DNA of 64,000 nt from Bdellovibrionales bacterium RIFCSPHIGHO2_01_FULL_40_29 (GTDB taxonomy: Bacteria > Bdellovibrionota > Bdellovibrionia > Bdellovibrionales > Bdellovibrionaceae): positions 1 through 64,000 of the forward strand of contig MEPU01000009.1 in the NCBI GenBank assembly GCA_001771815.1, written 5' to 3'. Both the position numbers and the translations under genes were made by a program. The notes beneath the pieces were generated by a model, which was not told the DNA's origin, made no database searches, and was given only the letters and a program-made list of their open reading frames with translations. This document shows positions 8,105 to 18,165 of this stretch, piece by piece. Numbering within the stretch: position 1 is the stretch's first letter; every line of letters begins with the position of its first letter.

Positions 8105-9649
8105 CTACGGAGTGTTGGTCGTTGCGCTTGCCGCTACGCTCCCCAGCCCGTCACCACCGGCTAATTTTTCATTCTGCAGACTGTGCTTTGTATAATCACT
8201 TCCGTCGAATCTGAAAAGCTGCGGTTCGTTATCCATTATAGTAACCAAGTTTACTGGACGTTTCCAAAGTAAAAACAGATTTTTCATCGTGGCGTCCATG
8301 TAATTCGGTTGAAGGTCTAGACCCTCATGCACGTGCTGAAGCAATAGTTCTCCACGGTTCTCAAAGTTGGCATCCTCAATCTTAATAATCGGTTGTCCAA
8401 AATTAGCCAGCTGGAACAACAACTGGGCTTTGATAGCTTTAAAATCCTTCGTGTCCACTTCGAAGCGGTTTGTCTCCTTATTCAATTTATAAACAAACAT
8501 TTTGTTTTGAACACAAAAATCTTCCGTTAAAAATTCATCAATAAAATTAACATCGTTATATACTTTTCGAATTTCAAAAATCTTATCCCGACCTAATCCG
8601 GTTTTCTTATCCCAGTTTTTTCGTTCACGCACATCGTCACAATCTTCCCACTCTCGACCAAAACGTCCCTTATTCCATCGCTCCTCAATATCGCGAAAAA
8701 GCTCAATACCGACTTTATAGGGATTGTATCCACCCATTTGCATGAATGTTGTTCCCGAGTGATGATCTGCGAAATCAATGATTTCAGAATCATTCAGAAT
8801 ATGCCGAGTCATCATGTGCGAATGCCAATACGAAGCCCAACCCTCATTTAATGTTTTTGTCATTCCCTGGGGCGCAAAGTAATAGGATTCATCCCGAACA
8901 ATAGTTAGAATATCCTGTTGCCAATCCTCAAGTGGTGCATAGTGAATTAAAAAAGATAACACATCTCGAACTGGCTCGTTCGGAAACCGCAAACCCTGTT
9001 GCTGCTTCTCGTGTTGCTTCTTTTTTTCTTGCTCAACATAAGATGGCGGATTGATGTAATCTTTCATATAGCTTTTATCAACCCTAAAAAGGTATTGTTC
9101 ATTTGCTGGCATTGGTTTCGTATCTATAAATTTCGGTGGACCATTCAAAATACTGTGACGATCAATTAAATTTTCCAAACTCAAACAAGAATCAATAAAT
9201 CTTTCGACCGTGTCGTACCCATGACGATCAATATAAGTCCGAATTCTTGTCGCATGATTTGCCATTTGATCCATCATTTTACGATTGGTTTTTGAAAACC
9301 AAATATTATTCTTAAAAAAATCACAATGACCGTAAACGTGGGCCATTACTAATTTTTGATCCATCATTGAATTGCCTTCCATCAGGTAGGCGTAACAAGG
9401 ATTTGTATTGATAACCATTTCATAAATTTTTGAAAGTCCGTATTCGTATGATTTCGAAAGTTGCTCGTACTCCATACCGAATTTCCAATGTGGATATCTT
9501 ACTGGAAAACCCCCATAAGAGGCAATTTGGCTAATTTGATCATAATTGATCAACTCGAAAACAGTTTCAAAGAAATCCAGTCCACAGTTTTTAGCAATCT
9601 GGCAAATTTTCTTTCTCTCTATTTCAAGTTCTGAAGTTAAATTAGCCAT
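8105..9649 (-). CDS. spoVR: SpoVR family protein
   Basis: A 514-residue SpoVR/YcgB-type protein. Recognisable segments are FPVRYPHWKFGMEYEQLSKSY (seen as RYPHWKFG and YEQLSKSYEYG), NPCYAYLMEGN, VMAHVYGHCDFF, NEGWASYWHSHMM and NPYKVGIELFRDIEERW. The His/Glu-rich pattern suggests a metal site, but the reaction is unknown. In Bacillus it affects the spore cortex; in enterobacteria ycgB belongs to the stationary-phase regulon with yeaG/yeaH. The start is 3 bp from the yhbH stop. Confidence 0.95.
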   Translation of the reverse strand: MANLTSELEIERKKICQIAKNCGLDFFETVFELINYDQISQIASYGGFPVRYPHWKFGMEYEQLSKSYEYGLSKIYEMVINTNPCYAYLMEGNSMMDQKLVMAHVYGHCDFFKNNIWFSKTNRKMMDQMANHATRIRTYIDRHGYDTVERFIDSCLSLENLIDRHSILNGPPKFIDTKPMPANEQYLFRVDKSYMKDYINPPSYVEQEKKKQHEKQQQGLRFPNEPVRDVLSFLIHYAPLEDWQQDILTIVRDESYYFAPQGMTKTLNEGWASYWHSHMMTRHILNDSEIIDFADHHSGTTFMQMGGYNPYKVGIELFRDIEERWNKGRFGREWEDCDDVRERKNWDKKTGLGRDKIFEIRKVYNDVNFIDEFLTEDFCVQNKMFVYKLNKETNRFEVDTKDFKAIKAQLLFQLANFGQPIIKIEDANFENRGELLLQHVHEGLDLQPNYMDATMKNLFLLWKRPVNLVTIMDNEPQLFRFDGSDYTKHSLQNEKLAGGDGLGSVAASATTNTP

Positions 9650-9651
9650 TA

Positions 9652-10749
9652 CTATTTTCCTTTACCTAGAAAATCTTTGATTGAATCCAAAATTTTATCG
9701 CGATTTTCGATTTGACTGAGTGTCACACGCTCGTCTGATGGGAACTCTTTTTGTAAATCTTTTAAAAATTGACCACTGCCATATTTGCTTTCAACCTGTC
9801 CATATGAAAAGACGTTCACATTTGGCAAAAAGAATTCTTTTAATAAATTTACACAAATTCGCGTGTCTTCACCACTCCAATTATCGCCATCACTAAAATG
9901 AAATGGATACACATTCCATTCGCTAAACGGATAATCTTGCTGAATAATTTGCTGACAAAGCTTATAGGCTGAACTGATGAGAGTTCCGCCCGATTCGCTG
10001 GTTTTAAAAAAAGTCTCTTCATCAACTTCTTTTGCGGCTGCATCATGAATGATAAAACGAGTCTCCAATCCCTTGTAGTGTTTCTTCAACCAGGTATTGA
10101 TCCAAAATGACTCCAGACGAACAATTTCTTTTTGCTCATCTCCCATCGAACCAGACACATCCATCATGTATATAACAACCGCCTTGGTGTGGGGCGTTTG
10201 AGTTTTTTTAACGGAACGATACTGATAGTCACGACGAATCGGAATAATAACCGGATCTTCAGGAACATAGGTCCCCGATGAAATATACCGGGTCAGCGCC
10301 TTTTTATAAGTTTGTTTAAACTTACGCAGGCCTTCAGATCCAACAGGAGCAATGCCCGAGTACTTATTCTTCTCGGTCATTAAATTTTTTGAACCCTTAG
10401 GCTGAATATTAGGAAGCTGTAATTTCTCGCCTAAAATGTCAGCCAACTCTTCCATAGAAATTTCGACTTCAAGCATGTGCTCACCAGGATTCTCGCCGGC
10501 TTTCCCCGCGCCTTGTCCTGGTTGTCCAGGACCATCTCCGGGTTCACCATCACCTTGCCCAACCCCTTGCTCGTTTTGCTTTGGACCATATCGAAATGTT
10601 GGTATATCAATTCGGGGAAGCGGAATTTTAACAAGCTCACCCTCGCGACGACCGATCAGTTCTCCGTTTGTCACATACCGTTTAAAGTCCTCTCGAACTT
10701 TACCTTTGATGATCGTTTTGAATCGGTTCTGATCTTCTCTTATTGCCAT
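9652..10749 (-). CDS. yhbH: YeaH/YhbH family (DUF444) protein
   Basis: A 365-residue DUF444 protein of the kind always found with PrkA and SpoVR. Visible are an N-terminal basic segment, a Gly/Pro/Gln-rich linker at about 65-90, and a von Willebrand A-like part with the MIDAS-type motif DVSGSMGDEQK. ESGGTLISSAY and PFHFSDGDNWSGED fit the same domain. The ATG overlaps the prkA stop as TAATG, implying coupling. It probably works with the PrkA kinase in stationary-phase or nutrient stress; the biochemical role is unknown. Confidence 0.95.
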   Translation of the reverse strand: MAIREDQNRFKTIIKGKVREDFKRYVTNGELIGRREGELVKIPLPRIDIPTFRYGPKQNEQGVGQGDGEPGDGPGQPGQGAGKAGENPGEHMLEVEISMEELADILGEKLQLPNIQPKGSKNLMTEKNKYSGIAPVGSEGLRKFKQTYKKALTRYISSGTYVPEDPVIIPIRRDYQYRSVKKTQTPHTKAVVIYMMDVSGSMGDEQKEIVRLESFWINTWLKKHYKGLETRFIIHDAAAKEVDEETFFKTSESGGTLISSAYKLCQQIIQQDYPFSEWNVYPFHFSDGDNWSGEDTRICVNLLKEFFLPNVNVFSYGQVESKYGSGQFLKDLQKEFPSDERVTLSQIENRDKILDSIKDFLGKGK

Positions 10750-12824
10750 TACTTATTCTTTACATCGCCTCGGGCGAAAATGCTGGCTACATAATGCAAC
10801 ACATCTGTAGCTGAAATTTCATCATAACCAAAATCCTTAATTAAACGAGACTTAACGATATCAATTTTTTCTTGAGTATCCTTGTCCGCTACCGAACTGA
10901 CCAATGACGTCAGCTTAATACTATCCTTTTGATCTTCGAATAATTTCAACTCTAAAGCCTTATGCAAGCGCTCGTTCATTTTGTAATTAAACTTTTTCCC
11001 GTCAATTGCCAAAGCCCCAATATAATTCATCACCTCGCGACGAAAATCATCTTTACGAGATTCTGGAATTTCTATTTTTTCTTCAATGGCACGCATTAAA
11101 CGCTCGTCGGGTTCTTCGTCGTAGCCCGTATAAGGATTTCGAACTTTTTCCTTTTGAGTGTAGGCTTTGACATTATCAATATAGTTTCCACAGAGTCGCT
11201 GCAAAGCACCTTCGTCCGCGCTGATAGCACGTTGGACTTCGGATTTAATAATTTCTTCGTACTCCTGTTTCACAACACTCAGCAGTTCTTTGTACTCTTG
11301 TTTGAGCTCTTCATTCGAAATAAGCGAGTGATGCTTCAATCCACTTTCAAGTTCGTTCATAACCATAAATGGATTCACTGAACCTTTATTCATCTGCTGC
11401 GCCATCACAAGTGCATTCGAAAGCTTATCTTGAATATACCGTGGTGAAATACCATCAAGACCTTCACGAGTGGTTTCTTTGCGAAGCTCTTTTACATTGT
11501 CTTCAGTGAAGTTTGCCAATGTCTTTCCATTGTATAGTTTTAACTTCTGAAGCCGCGTTAAATTGGCTTTTTTAGGTTTTTCCAATCGTGTTAAAATAGC
11601 CCACATCGCCGCAACTTCAATTGTATGAGGTGCAATTGATATTCCACGCAACCGCTGGGAATTAAAATCTTTCTTATAAATATTAATTTCTTCTTTAAGT
11701 CTTGTGATATAAGGAATATCAATTTTTACAGTTCGGTCGCGAAGTGCTTCCATAAATTCATTGTCTTGCAATTTGCGATACTCGGGCTCATTCGTGTGCC
11801 CAATAATCACCTCATCAATATGCGTTTGCGCAAACTTCTTAGGTTTTACGCGATGTTCTTGAGAAGCTCCTAAAAGATCATACAAAAAAGCCACATCCAG
11901 TTTTAAAACTTCGACAAATTCAATTAAGCCTCGATTGGCAACATTAAATTCACCATCAAAATTAAAGGCCCGAGGATCAGAATCTGAACCATACTCTGCG
12001 ATCTTGCGGTAATTGATATCACCAGTTAATTCTGTGGAATCTTGATTTTTTTCATCTTTTGGCTGGAATGTGCCTATTCCAACACGATCTGCCTCTGAAA
12101 TAAATAATCGCTTCACTCGGACATGGGACAACACCTTCATCAAATCGCCATTGTAACGCTCCATCAGACCTTTAAAAATAAAACGAGATGGCGGACACAA
12201 TTCTCCGACAATTTTAACGCGGAAATCTCCTTCTTGAGATCGATTAATTTCATCACAAATTTGTTGGCGCATTTCTTCCGGAATCAGTAACAATGGCTCT
12301 TCGTTCATCGGCGACGGGAATACCTTCACATCTTTACCCAACAAATGATCGGTCTTACCTGTTTCGTCCACCCACTCAAATGTAAAAAGCGCTCCCTGAT
12401 CGGTTCTTGAGTAATTTTCTAAACCTTTTTTTAAACGACGACAGATTGTGGATTTTGCCGAACCAACTGGCCCGTGCAACAAGATCACCCGCTTTTCAGT
12501 TCCATACCCAAGAGCCGCAGCTTTCAAAACATTAACCAACTTCATCAGCTGAACATCCAAACCAAAAACGGCGTCTTTCCCGCCATTATCAGCATCATCA
12601 AAAAACTTGTAACGTATGATTTGTTTTTTAAAATCGATATACTCTTCGGTACCCGACTCAACAACCATATCAAACAAGCGCTGATATGCATTTCTTGAAA
12701 TTTTAGGATTGGCCTTAACCAGATCTAAATAGTCCTGAAATGTTCCTGACCAATGAGCAGCAACCGACGGACTATTGCTTTGCCATTTTTCAACAATGTT
12801 CTTGAAGTTAATAGATGACGACAT
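10749..12824 (-). CDS. prkA: Serine protein kinase PrkA (YeaG-like)
   Basis: An AAA-type ATPase followed by a C-terminal kinase-like domain, about 691 residues. The Walker A motif is [16 protein letters not shown] near residue 110, with EFVEVLK and the [11 protein letters not shown] sensor-like segment later. The start ATG at 12824 has an excellent GGAAGGAG upstream; a start ten codons earlier is possible but lacks one. It heads the prkA-yhbH-spoVR operon, usually induced in stationary phase or starvation. The substrate here is not predictable. Confidence 0.95.
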   Translation of the reverse strand: MSSSINFKNIVEKWQSNSPSVAAHWSGTFQDYLDLVKANPKISRNAYQRLFDMVVESGTEEYIDFKKQIIRYKFFDDADNGGKDAVFGLDVQLMKLVNVLKAAALGYGTEKRVILLHGPVGSAKSTICRRLKKGLENYSRTDQGALFTFEWVDETGKTDHLLGKDVKVFPSPMNEEPLLLIPEEMRQQICDEINRSQEGDFRVKIVGELCPPSRFIFKGLMERYNGDLMKVLSHVRVKRLFISEADRVGIGTFQPKDEKNQDSTELTGDINYRKIAEYGSDSDPRAFNFDGEFNVANRGLIEFVEVLKLDVAFLYDLLGASQEHRVKPKKFAQTHIDEVIIGHTNEPEYRKLQDNEFMEALRDRTVKIDIPYITRLKEEINIYKKDFNSQRLRGISIAPHTIEVAAMWAILTRLEKPKKANLTRLQKLKLYNGKTLANFTEDNVKELRKETTREGLDGISPRYIQDKLSNALVMAQQMNKGSVNPFMVMNELESGLKHHSLISNEELKQEYKELLSVVKQEYEEIIKSEVQRAISADEGALQRLCGNYIDNVKAYTQKEKVRNPYTGYDEEPDERLMRAIEEKIEIPESRKDDFRREVMNYIGALAIDGKKFNYKMNERLHKALELKLFEDQKDSIKLTSLVSSVADKDTQEKIDIVKSRLIKDFGYDEISATDVLHYVASIFARGDVKNK

Positions 12825-12922
12825 CGAGACTCCTTCCACTTGAATGAAAATCAAGTTGAGAATCGGGTGGATCTTAACTGTATATGATTATAAACCCAGG
12901 CAAAAAGGTTAGCGACTATAAA

Positions 12923-13546
12923 CTATTTTATTTGAATTTGCTGGTACTCTTCGGGTTTTTTCAGGACGAAGGTCTCGTTTTGAGTCACCACAAAGGGGCT
13001 TTGATCTTTAAAAACCCAAATCATCTGGAACTGATGGTTTTTAATTTCGATTCGACGCTTAACAGGGTTTTCATAAGTGTACTGGATAGTCACACCTTGC
13101 ATGCCAATACAGTTTAAAGGTTTTTCACTAGCGTTAACTGTGCACTTCAAATCACTTCCTGCAGGGGTACGATCATGAATCGAATTCCATAAAATTCTGG
13201 GGTCAATATTCTGTTTAAAAACGGGATAAAGAGTTCGAGCTGAAAAAGAGCCCTCAACGAACTGTTTTGTTGTGTGCAATGCATACTGTATTTTCAGAGG
13301 CGTCATAACGATTGTTGCAATTGGATATCCAAATAAAGCGGAAACTTCCATCCGAACTGCCTGATTCGGTAAAAGCACGATCTCGATTTTCGCGCTATGA
13401 CTTTCATCTTTTTTGAAATCTTTAATTTGAGCTTTTGTTTCAATCAATACAGGACTGTACCCGGGCAATAATGGCTTTGGAGCCGTGACACAGCCAAGGG
13501 CAAATATTGAAATAGTTAAATGCAAAAGCAGATCTTTTATTGTCAC
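12923..13546 (-). CDS. Lipoprotein, possibly LolB-like fold
   Basis: The N-terminus is a lipoprotein signal ending in the lipobox FALGC. The start is probably GTG at 13546, preceded by AAAAGGACC; an ATG at 13573 would overlap the start of the divergent gene. The mature protein is rich in strands (IEIVLLPNQAVRMEVSALFGYP) and resembles small outer-membrane lipoproteins of LolB/DUF4292 shape, which carry lipids or lipoproteins. That resemblance is structural guesswork, not a recognised motif. It lies downstream of the TPR lipoprotein region and divergent from a small membrane protein. Confidence 0.7.
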   Translation of the reverse strand: MTIKDLLLHLTISIFALGCVTAPKPLLPGYSPVLIETKAQIKDFKKDESHSAKIEIVLLPNQAVRMEVSALFGYPIATIVMTPLKIQYALHTTKQFVEGSFSARTLYPVFKQNIDPRILWNSIHDRTPAGSDLKCTVNASEKPLNCIGMQGVTIQYTYENPVKRRIEIKNHQFQMIWVFKDQSPFVVTQNETFVLKKPEEYQQIQIK

Positions 13547-13586
13547 GGTCCTTTTATTAAAGATACGATACATGCAAAAGGCAACA

Positions 13587-14132
13587 ATGAAGTTACGACA
13601 TCTTATTTTATATTTTGTTTCATGCGTCCTATTGATTCTGGCAGATCTGCCCGGTGGTTCACTTATTGCGATCTTTGCTTGGCTACAGATTTACACTCTT
13701 TGGACACAACCGATGTTTACTCGAACAACTCAAATCTGGGCGACTAAATTATTTTTCCTGTCGATTCCATTTATTTTTTTCTGGGGTAGCATTCATTCTT
13801 TTTTGTTCATTTATCAGAAAGAAAATCTTTGGTCGATGACCCTTGGAGCAGGATTGCTCAGCCTGGTTCTTTGCCTGATTGGATCCATTTACTTTGTCTT
13901 CGTTTTTAAGGTGGGTGAATCTGCAGAATATCAAGCCATCCGCACACTCAGAATGAGCTATAAAGCTATTCAGACAAGTCGTTTTGATTTTTTTAAAATC
14001 AGCTCTATTTTATTTGTTTTTTCACTTATTCCGGCACTTGCCGCCGAATGGAAGATTGTCTTCGCAATAACGGCAACCCACTTATATATCAGTCGCCGAC
14101 AGTTGCCGCAGGTTTTCGCAGCTGACCGTTAA
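13587..14132 (+). CDS. Small multi-spanning membrane protein, function unknown
   Basis: About 181 residues with four or so hydrophobic segments: LILYFVSCVLLILADL, IAIFAWLQIYTLW, LFFLSIPFIFFWGS and LLSLVLCLIGSIYFVFVF, plus a last one near LFVFSLIPALAA. The ATG at 13587 has AAAAGG five bases upstream; the ATG at 13572 is the alternative. I do not recognise the family. Its start region overlaps that of the divergent lipoprotein gene, and its end overlaps the convergent TPR gene by 44 bp. Confidence 0.65.
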   Translation: MKLRHLILYFVSCVLLILADLPGGSLIAIFAWLQIYTLWTQPMFTRTTQIWATKLFFLSIPFIFFWGSIHSFLFIYQKENLWSMTLGAGLLSLVLCLIGSIYFVFVFKVGESAEYQAIRTLRMSYKAIQTSRFDFFKISSILFVFSLIPALAAEWKIVFAITATHLYISRRQLPQVFAADR

Positions 14133-15909
14133 GATCTGTTTCTAGAATAGTTAATTTAGTCTCAATTTCTTTTTTGCGCGAAATATCGTTTTCCAACTCT
14201 GTCGCTTTCAAAAAAAGTAGGCGTGCTTTATCCAATTTTTGCAATTTGATATACGCATCTCCAAGATGTTCCGCAATAACCCCAACAGTGGGTTGAATTT
14301 GATGTGCTTTTTCAAGTATGACAGTGGCCTCTCTGTATTCTCCCTTTTTAAAAAGAATCCATCCTAATGTATCTAAAATAAAACCATCCTCTTTATCTTT
14401 TTTCGCTGCAATTCGAGCTAGCTTTTCGGCCTTCTCAAGCTCTTCATTCAATTCTGCCAATGAGAACGCAATATAATTCATGGTTTGAATATTTTCAGGA
14501 TCCAATTCGAGTGCTTTCTCCATGCTGCCTAGCATTTCACGTTTTTTATTCAACTTATCGTGCAAAGTTCCTTCGTAGAAAAAAGCTTGAGCATTTTTAG
14601 GAAAAGCTTTCTGTGCTTTTTGCGCAATGACAATCGCTTGTTCGATTTCCTTTTTATCTTCATGAAACTGAGCCTGTAAAAAATAAGTTTGAACATTCGT
14701 AATTTTTTCAACCTCTGCTAATATTTTTTGTCCATTCTCTGCATTTCCAAGAATTCGGGACAAGTACGCCGCATGCACCCGAGCCTCTTCAAAATAGCTG
14801 CTGGATTTACCAATTTTCATGTACTCTTGATAAGCCAAATCAAATTGTTTTTTTTCTTCATAGACTGCTGAAAGATAAAAGCGAACTTTTTCGGACTCTG
14901 GAGCGATAGCAAGAATTTCTTCTAATTTTTCGATGGCTAAATCAAAAACTTTTTTATCAATCAAAATTAAAGCCATTTTTAATTTTATTTGCACTTGGTC
15001 TTCAGCATGAGCATCTAAAATTTCTAACTGTTCATAGGCCTTATCATAATCACCCTTTTCAATATAATACTGCGAAAGAACTTCGGCCAATCGAGCCTGT
15101 GGTCCTTTTTTCGCCTGGTGATCTGCGTAGAATTTTATTGAAGCAACCAGCCCTTTTTCTTTTTGGATCGTCTGTCCCAACAGAGAAATCGCTTCAAAAA
15201 AATCAGCTTTCTCGGTTAAGGCTTTCCTTAAATTGATTTGAGCCTCTAGGGAATGTTTTTTTTCATCTTGATCCAGCAAAAGACGTGCGATGTAATAAAA
15301 AGCCAAGTGGCGCGAACTTGAATTTTTATCCTGAGTTACTTTGATGAATTGCTCGATAGCTTTTTTATACATTTTTTGTTCTGAATAAACAGCACCCAAA
15401 TAAAGCATTAGCTCGGAGTCAGTCGGTTCTTTTTTTAACAGACCTTTATAGGTTGCCGCTGCTTTTTCATAATCTTTGGTCGCGCTGTAAAGCCCTGCCA
15501 AAAGCAGATTTAAATCGCGACGATCGGCCGAAATGCTTTTTGCACGCTGTGCCCAGTATAATGAGTCTCGCAACTGACCACGACGAAAGTACTCGATAGA
15601 AAGACGTTGCATCAGAGTTGCGGATTGAGGGTCATAAACTAAAGCTGATTTTAAATCTTCGATGGATTCTACAGCATGACCTTGTTGAGATTGCAAATCT
15701 GCACGAAGAAATAAAAAATCTGCCTCTGCCTGATTATGAATCTCATCAATCACGGGTACTTTTTCATCATACTCTTTTGGCAATTGCAAAGAGGCCGGTG
15801 CTCGATTGTGGTCATTCATTGCGGAGTCATAAAACTGCGAACCACCCGTTGCGCATCCCACAAGCCACAAAAAACTTAGCGTTAAAATCATCTTTGATTG
15901 AGTCATCAT
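14089..15909 (-). CDS. TPR-repeat lipoprotein
   Basis: A long tetratricopeptide protein anchored as a lipoprotein (lipobox LVGC about 20 residues in). TPR units run through most of the chain, for example DYEKAAATYKGLLKKEPTDS, KMYKKAIEQFIKV and KGEYREATVILEKAHQIQPT. The start ATG at 15909 has GGGAG five bases upstream. It probably scaffolds protein complexes at the outer membrane; similar proteins occur in gliding or exopolysaccharide systems, but nothing here points to one. The 3' end overlaps the convergent membrane-protein gene. Confidence 0.88.
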   Translation of the reverse strand: MMTQSKMILTLSFLWLVGCATGGSQFYDSAMNDHNRAPASLQLPKEYDEKVPVIDEIHNQAEADFLFLRADLQSQQGHAVESIEDLKSALVYDPQSATLMQRLSIEYFRRGQLRDSLYWAQRAKSISADRRDLNLLLAGLYSATKDYEKAAATYKGLLKKEPTDSELMLYLGAVYSEQKMYKKAIEQFIKVTQDKNSSSRHLAFYYIARLLLDQDEKKHSLEAQINLRKALTEKADFFEAISLLGQTIQKEKGLVASIKFYADHQAKKGPQARLAEVLSQYYIEKGDYDKAYEQLEILDAHAEDQVQIKLKMALILIDKKVFDLAIEKLEEILAIAPESEKVRFYLSAVYEEKKQFDLAYQEYMKIGKSSSYFEEARVHAAYLSRILGNAENGQKILAEVEKITNVQTYFLQAQFHEDKKEIEQAIVIAQKAQKAFPKNAQAFFYEGTLHDKLNKKREMLGSMEKALELDPENIQTMNYIAFSLAELNEELEKAEKLARIAAKKDKEDGFILDTLGWILFKKGEYREATVILEKAHQIQPTVGVIAEHLGDAYIKLQKLDKARLLFLKATELENDISRKKEIETKLTILETDLNGQLRKPAATVGD

Positions 15910-15933
15910 ACGAGCTCCCATATGGGGTCTCAT

Positions 15934-16294
15934 CGGCTAGAAATGGCCATTTACTCGAGTCCAATTCTGGCCAAAAACACATCATTTTTCTAAAAACTGG
16001 ACTTTTTTTAATGGTTTAGAGCAAATCTACAAAAATATTAATGATTCCAATAACCTAATGAAATAATTGGATTTATTTGAAACAAATGGATCTTCTTTTC
16101 AAGGTTTTCACTTGAGATCCAATACAAGTCAAAGTCAGTTAACCTAGAAATACTTAAGGAGTGTCGACTTACTTGACAAGGGGTGGCGGCAGAGCTACTT
16201 TGCGCAAGAATAAACAGGCGAAATAGCTTCAGTTTTAAGCTCCGTTCTGGTGTTTAAAGCAGAAGAAACTAAGCCTTACATGGAGGCCATTGTG
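15934..16294. other. Intergenic region between the TPR gene and phaR
   Basis: About 360 bases with no supported gene. It holds a promoter for phaR (see 16173-16201) and, nearer the TPR gene, a perfect 12-bp palindrome AAATGGCCATTT around 15941-15952. The minus-strand promoter of the TPR gene must also be here, but I see no clear -35/-10 pair. Confidence 0.5.
16173..16201 (+). promoter_or_regulatory. Sigma-70-type promoter for phaR
   Basis: A perfect -35 TTGACA (16173-16178) is separated by 17 bases from TACTTT (16196-16201), a fair -10. It implies a leader of about 85 bases before the phaR start. Confidence 0.65.
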
Positions 16295-16846
16295 ATGAAT
16301 CAAATGGATAGTTTAAGCATTAAGCCGAGCGCAAAAATAAAAATAATCAAGCGCTACCAAAATCGAAAGCTGTATGACACTCAACAGAGCTGTTATGTGA
16401 CTCTGGATGATATTGCCAAAATGATCCGCTCAAATGAAGAAGTTATGGTTATCGATAATAAGTCTAAAAACGATATCACAGCAGCAACATTGACTCAGAT
16501 TATTTTTGAATCCGAGAAAAAAGCTTCCCAGTACGCTCCACTTTTTACTTTAAGAGAAATCATCCAGAATGCAAACGGCAGCATTTCCAGCTACTTAGCT
16601 AAATTGGGAGCTTTTCCAATTGATTATATGACTAAACAAGCTGCAGTAAATGTAAACATTGACCGTGTTTCTACTGATGATCTTAAGCAGAACTTGGAAA
16701 ATCGTGTTGCTTCAGCTGCTCGGTTGAATACAGATTCAACGTCAAAAGCTGTTGCCGACAAAGCAACTGTTTTACCGGGTGTAAATCAAGAGGACGAAAC
16801 TCCAAATTTACCGCTTCCAAATAATAATCAAAACTTCAATCAGTAA
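16295..16846 (+). CDS. phaR: PHA accumulation regulator (PhaR-type repressor)
   Basis: The N-terminal DNA-binding domain is clear: IKRYQNRKLYDTQQSCYVTL, then DIAKMIRSNEEVMVIDNKS and the SSYLAKLGAF region. PhaR represses phasin and polyhydroxyalkanoate genes and is released by binding to PHA granules. No pha synthase or phasin gene is in this window, so its targets are elsewhere or different. The ATG at 16295 has GGAGG eight bases upstream. The C-terminal part (about 130 onwards) is low in complexity, rich in Asn and Ala, unlike the family's usual tail. Confidence 0.9.
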   Translation: MNQMDSLSIKPSAKIKIIKRYQNRKLYDTQQSCYVTLDDIAKMIRSNEEVMVIDNKSKNDITAATLTQIIFESEKKASQYAPLFTLREIIQNANGSISSYLAKLGAFPIDYMTKQAAVNVNIDRVSTDDLKQNLENRVASAARLNTDSTSKAVADKATVLPGVNQEDETPNLPLPNNNQNFNQ

Positions 16847-16866
16847 TTTAAAAATCTGATTTTGAA

Positions 16867-16902
16867 TAAAAAAAGCTCATGAGAAATCATGAGCTTTTTT
16901 TT
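16867..16902. terminator. Bidirectional rho-independent terminator
   Basis: AGCTCATGA (16874-16882), GAAA loop, TCATGAGCT (16887-16895), with an A-run before and a T-run after. It serves both phaR and the convergent COG3014 gene. Confidence 0.92.
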
Positions 16903-16922
16903 ATTCGCAATCTGAAAAAACC

Positions 16923-18158
16923 CTACTTTAAGCTCCGTACAAGTTGGAACTTCTTTTCACCGGCACGAATAGTGACATTTAAATCAGGTAATTTCTCAGA
17001 ATCATTTAAATAAAGATCCATTCCTGTCAGTCGAATTGTATGCTGACCGGGCTTCAATGGAATTCGAACGATATGAACAGTTTTTGGATAGATTGACCAC
17101 TGCCTTAAATCAGCTCGCTCGGAGCCAACCATAACAACCCAAGCTAAAGCACCCAGAGCATTGTCCCGTTGTCTCAGTTGATCAGCAACCACTTCTTTGG
17201 CGACACGAGCTCCAACTCGTCGAGCAACAAGCGAGTTGTAATCCGCATTTAAAGTAGCAATAGCTGCTTTTTCGACACTATAGACCGCTTCGCTTTGGAA
17301 GCTATTCAAAATATTCTGTTTCTGGTCAAGAACATCAGCGCGCAAAAAATGCGTGTCGCTGTTTACACCCACCAATTGTGGAAATGCTGGAGCATCAAAG
17401 CGAGGTTGTTTTCGAGGACCCCAGCCCTGTAGAAAAACCAAAATCAATTCAGTTTTTTCAAAATTCTTAGCAGCCTTAATCTCTTCGTCCGTGGCATTCA
17501 TTTTTTCAGCAAGCTGTTTGAACTCCTGCTGACGATTTGCTTTTAAACACCCACGCAACATATCCACACCAATTTTACGATACAGAGGATCTAAAAGAAA
17601 AGCTTCTTTATAATCAATGCAAGCATCATCATACTTTTTATCAGCTTCCCAAATAAGCGCTGCCAAGTATTTTGAAAAGGGACTCAATTCAAAATTTTTC
17701 TTCTCTTCTGCTTTATACTTTAAAAATTTTTGATTGATTTTTCGAACTTCAACAAGAGCGCTTTCAAATTGGCCCAGTTGCATAAAGTTCAAAGCCAGAG
17801 AGGCATTTAAAAATAATTTCTCGAAGGTATCACCCTTGTACTGAACCATTTCTTCATTTAAAAGTGTTGCTCCGGCTATTCGCGATACCGAGTGATAATC
17901 GACAGCATCTGCAAGCTTTTCAGCTTTTAAAAAAATAAGATTACTTTTTTTAAAATCACCACAAATTTGCAGAGCTCCTGCATAATCTAAAAGGTGAATC
18001 AACTGATCGCCGTCTTCTTTGAGGCTTAATTCCTCCAGACTGACTAGGGCGGCATCACATTGGCGATTCACCAATAGATCCCGAGCTGGCGCGACCTTGC
18101 TTTGATAAGTTGCGCAGCCCGAAAGAAACAAAAATACAATGGCAGAAATAATTCGCAT
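16923..18158 (-). CDS. COG3014-family lipoprotein
   Basis: A 411-residue lipoprotein with lipobox LSGC near residue 15. It begins with TPR-like helices (DLLVNRQCDAALVSLEEL, KYDDACIDYKEAFLLDP) and continues with a strand-rich C-terminal part starting near ELILVFLQGWGPRK. This layout, and its place 7 bp downstream of an LpoB-like gene, matches the COG3014/LpoB pairs found in many Gram-negatives, thought to act on peptidoglycan synthesis at the outer membrane. The exact target is unknown. Confidence 0.85.
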   Translation of the reverse strand: MRIISAIVFLFLSGCATYQSKVAPARDLLVNRQCDAALVSLEELSLKEDGDQLIHLLDYAGALQICGDFKKSNLIFLKAEKLADAVDYHSVSRIAGATLLNEEMVQYKGDTFEKLFLNASLALNFMQLGQFESALVEVRKINQKFLKYKAEEKKNFELSPFSKYLAALIWEADKKYDDACIDYKEAFLLDPLYRKIGVDMLRGCLKANRQQEFKQLAEKMNATDEEIKAAKNFEKTELILVFLQGWGPRKQPRFDAPAFPQLVGVNSDTHFLRADVLDQKQNILNSFQSEAVYSVEKAAIATLNADYNSLVARRVGARVAKEVVADQLRQRDNALGALAWVVMVGSERADLRQWSIYPKTVHIVRIPLKPGQHTIRLTGMDLYLNDSEKLPDLNVTIRAGEKKFQLVRSLK

Positions 18159-18165
18159 TTAGGCT

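Noticed and set aside
10436-10794. Pro/Cys-rich frames opposite the DUF444 gene
   Set aside because: They mirror the Gly/Pro/Gln linker of the real gene and show no family motif.
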